Source: Actinomycetes bacterium
GTDB taxonomy: Bacteria > Actinomycetota > Actinomycetes > Actinomycetales > Dermatophilaceae
Length of the DNA: 64,000 nucleotides
NCBI GenBank assembly: GCA_029778715.1
Contig: JAKOPT010000045.1
Location: 1 to 64,000 of the forward strand
Reading direction: 5' to 3'
Below are positions 59,421 through 64,000 of this stretch, piece after piece (the stretch's first letter is position 1; each line of letters starts with the position of its first letter). The position numbers and the translations under genes are program-made. The notes beneath the pieces are model-generated. The model ran no database searches and was not told the DNA's origin. It was given only the letters and a program-made list of their open reading frames with translations.

Positions 59421-60820
59421 CGACGGTGCCCCTCACCTTCGATTACGCCGCCCGCTCCGATGTAGGCATGGTTCGTGCCAACAACGAGGACAGCGGGTAT
59501 GCCGGCCCGCACCTGCTCGCGCTCGCCGACGGCATGGGCGGGCACGCCGGCGGGGACGTCGCGTCCTCGATGATCATCGGGGCGCTCGCCGACCTCGACG
59601 GGGAAGCGCTCTCCGGGGTCGAGGCGCCCGACGCCCTGGTGCGCCGCATCCGCTCGGCCAATGCCCGGCTCGGCGAGCGCACGCGGGAGGACCCCACCCT
59701 CGAGGGCATGGGGACCACGCTCATCGCGCTGCTGCGCGCCCGCGACAAACTCGTCCTCACCCACATCGGGGACTCGCGCGCCTTCCTGCGCCGCGACGGC
59801 GCCGTCACCCAGATCACCAAGGACCACTCGTTCGTCCAGACCCTCGTCGACGACGGCCGGATCACCCCCGAGGAAGCGCACACCCACCCCCAGCGCTCGC
59901 TCGTCACCCGGGTCCTCACCGGCGCCCCCGACGACGAACCCGACCTCGTGGTCCGCCAGGCCCTCGTCGGCGACCGTTATCTCATCGCGAGCGACGGCCT
60001 CACCGACTACGTCGCCCGCGACACCATCGACGAGGTGCTCCTCGCGGCCCGTCGCCCTCCCGAGTGCGCCGAACGCCTCGTCCAACTCGCGCTGCGCGCC
60101 GGCGCCCCCGACAACGTCACCGTCGTCATCGGCGATGTCGTCGACCTCATCCAAGGTCCGGTCCCCACCGACGTCCCGGTCGTCGTCGGGGCGGCCACGG
60201 TGACCCGCCGCGGCACCCGCCCCATCCCCGTCACGCCCGCCGAAAAGGCCGCCGCCCTCACCCAGGAGGCGATCGGCGCCACTGACGATGAGGAAGACGA
60301 CGACGAGGTCCAGCTCGCCGAGGAGGGCCCGCGGTCCCGGGGCGCGCGGCTGATGCGCGCCGCCGCCGCTCTCGCCGTCACCCTCGTCGTTCTCGCCGGA
60401 GCCGGGTATGCCGGGTGGCTATGGGTGCAGACGCAGTACTGGCTGGGCGTGGACTCCGGGCGGGTCGTCCTCAACCAGGGCGTCGACCAGTCGCTCGGAC
60501 CGATTTCGTTGTCCCACATCGTCGAACGCACCACGATCAGCCCCACTGACTTGCCCGACCTTTATCGGGACCAGTTGACGAAGGGCGTGGCGTTCTCCAG
60601 CGAGTCGGCGGCGCGGGCCCAGTTGCGCACCCTCGAAGTCCAGGCGAAGGCCTGCCGGTGGTTCGCCAGCCAGGGGCAGCCCTGTCAGCCCGTCTCCGGC
60701 ACCTGGGTGGCCCCCACCCCCAGCCCGTCGCCGAGCCTGACGCCGAGTCCGTCCGCCGGCACCCCCACTCCCAAGGCCAGCGCCAGTGCCGGCGTCGCCA
60801 CCCCGGTGGCGCGAGGCTAA
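59417..60820 (+). CDS. pstP: PstP: PP2C-type Ser/Thr protein phosphatase
   Basis: 467 residues. The PP2C motifs are in order: RSDVGMVRANNEDSGYAG, LLALADGMGGHAGGDVAS, THIGDSRAFLRRDGAVTQIT, LIASDGLTDYV and GAPDNVTVVIGDV, with Asp metal ligands. An acidic linker precedes one membrane segment (~310-335), and the outer part ends in a Pro/Ser/Thr-rich tail. It reverses PknB phosphorylation. The GTG overlaps fhaB by 4 nt; GTG 59426 is an alternative. Confidence 0.94.
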   Translation: MTTVPLTFDYAARSDVGMVRANNEDSGYAGPHLLALADGMGGHAGGDVASSMIIGALADLDGEALSGVEAPDALVRRIRSANARLGERTREDPTLEGMGTTLIALLRARDKLVLTHIGDSRAFLRRDGAVTQITKDHSFVQTLVDDGRITPEEAHTHPQRSLVTRVLTGAPDDEPDLVVRQALVGDRYLIASDGLTDYVARDTIDEVLLAARRPPECAERLVQLALRAGAPDNVTVVIGDVVDLIQGPVPTDVPVVVGAATVTRRGTRPIPVTPAEKAAALTQEAIGATDDEEDDDEVQLAEEGPRSRGARLMRAAAALAVTLVVLAGAGYAGWLWVQTQYWLGVDSGRVVLNQGVDQSLGPISLSHIVERTTISPTDLPDLYRDQLTKGVAFSSESAARAQLRTLEVQAKACRWFASQGQPCQPVSGTWVAPTPSPSPSLTPSPSAGTPTPKASASAGVATPVARG

Positions 60821-60828
60821 GGCGGGCT

Positions 60829-62205
60829 ATGACCATCGTTTCCCGCTTCCGCCCGACGCGGGGCCGCAACGTCGAACTCCTCCTCGTGGTGGCCGCCACC
60901 GCCATCGCGCTGCTCGCCTACATCAACGTCGGAGCCGCCACGCACGGGGAAGTCCCGTCGAGTCTGCTCGTCCTCGGCGGTGGGTTCCTCGGGATCGCGC
61001 TCGTGTTCCACCTCGTGTTGCGCTGGCGCGCATCGTATGCCGATCCCATCCTGTTGCCGATCGCCACCCTTCTCAATGGGCTGGGGTTGGTCATGATCCA
61101 CCGCCTCGACCTCGCGCACGGGCGCACCATCGCCTCGGGCATGGCGGTGCGCCAACTCCTCTGGAGCGCGATCGCGGTCGCCCTCGCGGTCGCGGCGATC
61201 ATCATCATCCGCGACCACCGGGTCCTGCGCCGCTACACCTTCACCGCCGGCCTGCTCGGTTTTGTCCTGCTCGTCCTGCCCCTCGTGCCGGGCATCGGCA
61301 AGGAAACCAACGGCTCCCGCATCTGGATCGGCCTCGGCCCGTTCACCTTCCAGCCGGGTGAGGTTGCCAAAATCATCCTCGCCGTCTTCTTCGCGGGCTA
61401 CTTCGTCCAGACCCGTGATGCCCTGTCCGTGGCCGGCCGGCGCATCCTCGGCCTGACCCTGCCCCGAGGCCGCGACCTCGGCCCGATCATGGTCGCCTGG
61501 ATGGCCTCGGTCGGGGTCCTCGTCCTCGAGCGTGACCTCGGCTCCTCCCTGCTCTTCTTCGGCCTCTTCGTCGCCATGCTCTACGTCGCCACCGAGCGCA
61601 CCAGCTGGATCGTCATCGGCCTGAGCCTGTTCGCGGCCGGCGCGTACACGGCATACCTGATGTTCAGCCACGTCCAAACCCGGGTTCTTCTCTGGCTCGA
61701 CACCTTCTCTCCCGACGCGCTCAAGGCCTCGGACCAACTCGCCAAGGGCCTCATGGGGATGGCGGCCGGCGGCATGGTCGGCACCGGTCTGGGGCGGGGC
61801 CGGCCCGACATCACCTACTTCGCCGAATCCGACTTCATCGTCCCCAGCTTCGGCGAGGAATTGGGGATGGTCGGGTTGTTCGCCCTCCTCATCCTCTACG
61901 TGCTCGTCGTCGAACGCGGGCTGCGCACGGCGATCGGGGCCCGCGACGGGTTCGGCAAACTGCTCGCCGCCGGGCTCGCGTTTTCCGTGGCCCTACAGTG
62001 CTTCGTCGTCGGCGGCGGCGTCACCCGGGTCATCCCGCTCACCGGCCTGACCATGCCGTTCCTCTCCCAGGGCGGCTCCTCGCTGCTGGCCAACTGGGTC
62101 ATCGTCGCCATCTTGTTGCGGATCAGCGACCATGCCCGCCGGCCACTGCCCGACCCCGGCCCGAGTGCCATCGGCGGCGCCGAAACCCAGGTGGTGCGGC
62201 TATGA
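60829..62205 (+). CDS. rodA: RodA/FtsW-family SEDS peptidoglycan polymerase
   Basis: 458 residues, ~12 membrane segments. SEDS signatures include GIGKETNGSRIWIGLGPFTFQPGEVAKI, ERDLGSSLLFFGLFVAMLYV and the C-terminal LTGLTMPFLSQGGSSLLANW, in which the Asp and Gln/Ser residues are characteristic. It polymerises glycan strands together with the PbpA encoded just downstream. The stop overlaps the pbpA start. Confidence 0.93.
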   Translation: MTIVSRFRPTRGRNVELLLVVAATAIALLAYINVGAATHGEVPSSLLVLGGGFLGIALVFHLVLRWRASYADPILLPIATLLNGLGLVMIHRLDLAHGRTIASGMAVRQLLWSAIAVALAVAAIIIIRDHRVLRRYTFTAGLLGFVLLVLPLVPGIGKETNGSRIWIGLGPFTFQPGEVAKIILAVFFAGYFVQTRDALSVAGRRILGLTLPRGRDLGPIMVAWMASVGVLVLERDLGSSLLFFGLFVAMLYVATERTSWIVIGLSLFAAGAYTAYLMFSHVQTRVLLWLDTFSPDALKASDQLAKGLMGMAAGGMVGTGLGRGRPDITYFAESDFIVPSFGEELGMVGLFALLILYVLVVERGLRTAIGARDGFGKLLAAGLAFSVALQCFVVGGGVTRVIPLTGLTMPFLSQGGSSLLANWVIVAILLRISDHARRPLPDPGPSAIGGAETQVVRL

Positions 62206-63653
62206 ACGCCCCGATCCGCCGGATGTCGACCGTCGTCGCCTTCCTCTTCGCCACCTTGCTCATCTCGACGACGTGGATCCAGTTCGGCGAGGCGAAAAGC
62301 CTCAACGCCCGCGACGACAACCGGCGCACCCTGCTGGCCACCTACGCCCGCGAGCGCGGTCAAATCCTCGTCGGCGACACCGCCATTGCCGTGTCCAAAC
62401 CCGTCGACAGCGAGTTCAAATACCTCCGCACCTACCCCTCGGGTGCCCTGTATGCCGACCTCACCGGTTACTACTCCTTCTACGGCGCCGGGGGTGGCCT
62501 GGAATCCACCGAGAACCCGCTGCTCTCGGGGAGCAGCGACAAACTGTTCTACCGGCGCGTCTCGGACCTGTTCACCGGGCGCCGCCCGCAAGGGGCAAGC
62601 CTGCTCCTCACCATCAACGCCAAGGCCCAGGAGGCGGCCTCGTCCGCGCTCGGCGACCAGCGGGGCGCGGCCGTCGCCCTCAACCCCAAAACCGGGGAGA
62701 TCCTCGCCCTGGTCACCAAACCGACGTACGACCCCAACCCGTTGGCGAGCCACGACCTCAACGCGGTCGACACGGCATACAAAACCCTCAACGCCGACCC
62801 GGCCCGTCCCATGGTCAACCGGGCCATCGCCGGCAACCTTTACCCGCCGGGCTCGACGTTCAAGGTGATCACGGCCGCGGCGGCGCTGTCGTCGGGGAAG
62901 TGGACGCCGAGCAGCCAGGTCCCCGGGCCGGCGGTGCTCACCCTGCCGCAGACGACCGTCGGACTGCCCAACTCGGGCGGGCGCTCGTGCGGAGCCAACG
63001 ACCAGGTGACGGTCCAGGATGCGTTGCGGATGTCGTGCAACACGGCGTTCGGGTGGCTCGGGCTCCAACTCGGTGGGGATGCGCTGCGGGAGCAGGCGGT
63101 GAAGTTCGGGTTCGGCGACCAGGTGAGCATCCCGATGAAGGTGACGCCGAGTTCGGTGCCCGCGCAACTCAACCCGCCGCAGACGGCCCAGTCGGCCGTG
63201 GGACAGTATGACGTGCGGGTCACGCCGATGCAGATGGCGATGGTCGCTGCGGGGATCGCAAACAAGGGGGTCGTCATGGAGCCGTATCTCGTCCGGTCGG
63301 TGCTCGCCTCGGACCTCTCGACGGTCGAGACAGCGAGCCCGACGGTGCATTCGACGGCGGTGACCCCCGAGGTGGCCGCGCAGTTGACCGCGATGATGGA
63401 GTCGGTCGTCACTGACGGCACGGGGACGGCGGCCCAGATGTCCGGGGTGCAGGTCGCCGGCAAGACGGGCACCGCGCAGCACGCCCCGGGGGCGGCGCCG
63501 CATGCGTGGTTCATCAGTTTCGCGCCGGCGAACGACCCGACCGTGGCAGTCGCGGTGGTCGTCGAAGAGGGCGGCAACGCCGGCGACCAGGCCTCCGGTG
63601 GGCGGACGGCGGCCCCGATCGCCAAGGCCATCATGCAGGCGGTGCTCCAGTGA
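62202..63653 (+). CDS. pbpA: PbpA: class B penicillin-binding protein
   Basis: 483 residues. An N-terminal membrane anchor (STVVAFLFATLLISTTWIQF) leads to a short pedestal domain and the transpeptidase: STFK (Ser218-Lys221), SCN in MSCNTAFGWL and KTGT in VAGKTGTAQHAP. It cross-links peptidoglycan for the RodA polymerase. The ATG overlaps rodA by 4 nt. Confidence 0.94.
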   Translation: MNAPIRRMSTVVAFLFATLLISTTWIQFGEAKSLNARDDNRRTLLATYARERGQILVGDTAIAVSKPVDSEFKYLRTYPSGALYADLTGYYSFYGAGGGLESTENPLLSGSSDKLFYRRVSDLFTGRRPQGASLLLTINAKAQEAASSALGDQRGAAVALNPKTGEILALVTKPTYDPNPLASHDLNAVDTAYKTLNADPARPMVNRAIAGNLYPPGSTFKVITAAAALSSGKWTPSSQVPGPAVLTLPQTTVGLPNSGGRSCGANDQVTVQDALRMSCNTAFGWLGLQLGGDALREQAVKFGFGDQVSIPMKVTPSSVPAQLNPPQTAQSAVGQYDVRVTPMQMAMVAAGIANKGVVMEPYLVRSVLASDLSTVETASPTVHSTAVTPEVAAQLTAMMESVVTDGTGTAAQMSGVQVAGKTGTAQHAPGAAPHAWFISFAPANDPTVAVAVVVEEGGNAGDQASGGRTAAPIAKAIMQAVLQ

Positions 63654-63788
63654 GTCGCTACCTTGCCCACCGTGGCGCGCCGGTCCGCGGTCCCGGCCGG
63701 TGCCGCTGCGCCGGGAGCCGGCCGCCCGGCATACATCCGCCAAAGCCCCTGGGTGAGCATCGCCCGCCCCCGCCCCGGCCCGGCCTCC

Positions 63789-63820
63789 GTCAACAATCGA
63801 CCAATAGGTGGATTGTTGAC
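63789..63820 (-). repeat. Single palindromic repeat unit, reverse orientation
   Basis: GTCAACAATC-gACC-AATA-GGTg-GATTGTTGAC: a 32-bp stem-loop with 10-bp perfect outer arms and one internal mismatch. It is the most symmetric copy of the family, and sits between pbpA and pknB, where pknA is found in other actinobacteria. No gene is seen in 63654-63891. Confidence 0.85.
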
Positions 63821-63891
63821 GGGTCGGCAGCCCCCGCCTGCCCCCGCCCCGTTGTCCCGTGTATGCCGTCGATCGCAAGGAGCGAGAACCG

Positions 63892-64000
63892 ATGAGTGAG
63901 CAACCCCGCCTGCTGGGCGGCCGGTACGAGGTCGGTGACCTCATCGGCCGCGGTGGGATGGCCGAGGTGCACCGCGGCATCGACACCCGGCTCGGTCGTC
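63892..64000 (+). CDS. pknB: PknB-type Ser/Thr protein kinase (partial, runs off window)
   Basis: The first 36 codons read MSEQPRLLGGRYEVGDLIG, then RGGMAEVHRGIDTRLGR, the glycine-rich loop of a PknB-type kinase. AAGGAG precedes the ATG. Its place after pbpA, with fhaA, fhaB and pstP upstream, supports PknB. The rest is outside the window. Confidence 0.9.
   Translation, partial: MSEQPRLLGGRYEVGDLIGRGGMAEVHRGIDTRLGR

Overview
The window is high-GC (around 70% by eye) DNA from an actinobacterium. The evidence is: a lysS - small membrane protein - lsr2 block; a Ku/LigD-type end-joining locus; a methylmalonate-semialdehyde dehydrogenase; and the fhaA-fhaB-pstP-rodA-pbpA-pknB cell-envelope kinase cluster beside a tRNA-Leu gene. 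A placement in Micrococcales near Dermatophilaceae/Intrasporangiaceae is possible, but this is only an impression. The first ~126 bases are much more AT-rich and look joined to the rest.

Layout. 0-16 kb is mostly housekeeping: glycerophosphodiesterase, VapBC, mmsA with a divergent GntR regulator, lysS, Lsr2, split LigD polymerase and ligase, a secreted protein, Ku, a class III aminotransferase, a Nei-type glycosylase, a Tat-exported protein and an SPFH protein. 15.5-26.1 kb is an accessory island: a PIN-domain toxin pair, a Fic enzyme fused end-on to an hsdM remnant, a tightly overlapping three-gene operon (DGQHR/DndB-like protein, HEPN-like protein of unknown function, D12-class adenine methyltransferase), an IS21 scrap, a miniature inverted-repeat element and an XRE regulator facing a small membrane protein. 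26-46 kb returns to core-like genes: an ATPase, another toxin-antitoxin pair, a fructosamine-kinase-like protein, Fpg, an App1-type phosphatase, an HprK-like protein with a second ATP-dependent ligase, MazG, a TRIC-family membrane protein, a lipase-like hydrolase, a thioesterase, an MFS exporter, and a large unknown protein paired with a SWIM zinc-finger protein. 46-56.3 kb is a second accessory block: a winged-helix protein, a PD-(D/E)XK nuclease, a Schlafen/AlbA-type protein, and then a ~5.9-kb segment bounded by direct repeats that end in the 3' end of tRNA-Leu and carrying a 1210-residue putative nuclease. 56.3-64 kb is pirin and the fha/pst/rod/pbp/pkn cluster, cut off by the window end.

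Three sequence-level patterns run across the window. (1) The octamer GTATGCCG / CGGCATAC recurs roughly ninety times, far above chance, and is scarce in the accessory islands. (2) Intergenic palindromic repeats built on ACC-WATT-GGTCGA occur at five loci, three of them tandem arrays of three to six units. (3) At least nine genes have a TANNNT-like -10 box ending 6-8 nt before the start codon, implying leaderless transcripts; in several the -10 lies inside or overlaps a CATAC motif.

The best candidates for something undescribed are the DGQHR-HEPN-methyltransferase operon (19.1-23.1 kb) and the single large nuclease gene between tRNA-Leu attachment-like repeats (50.3-56.3 kb).
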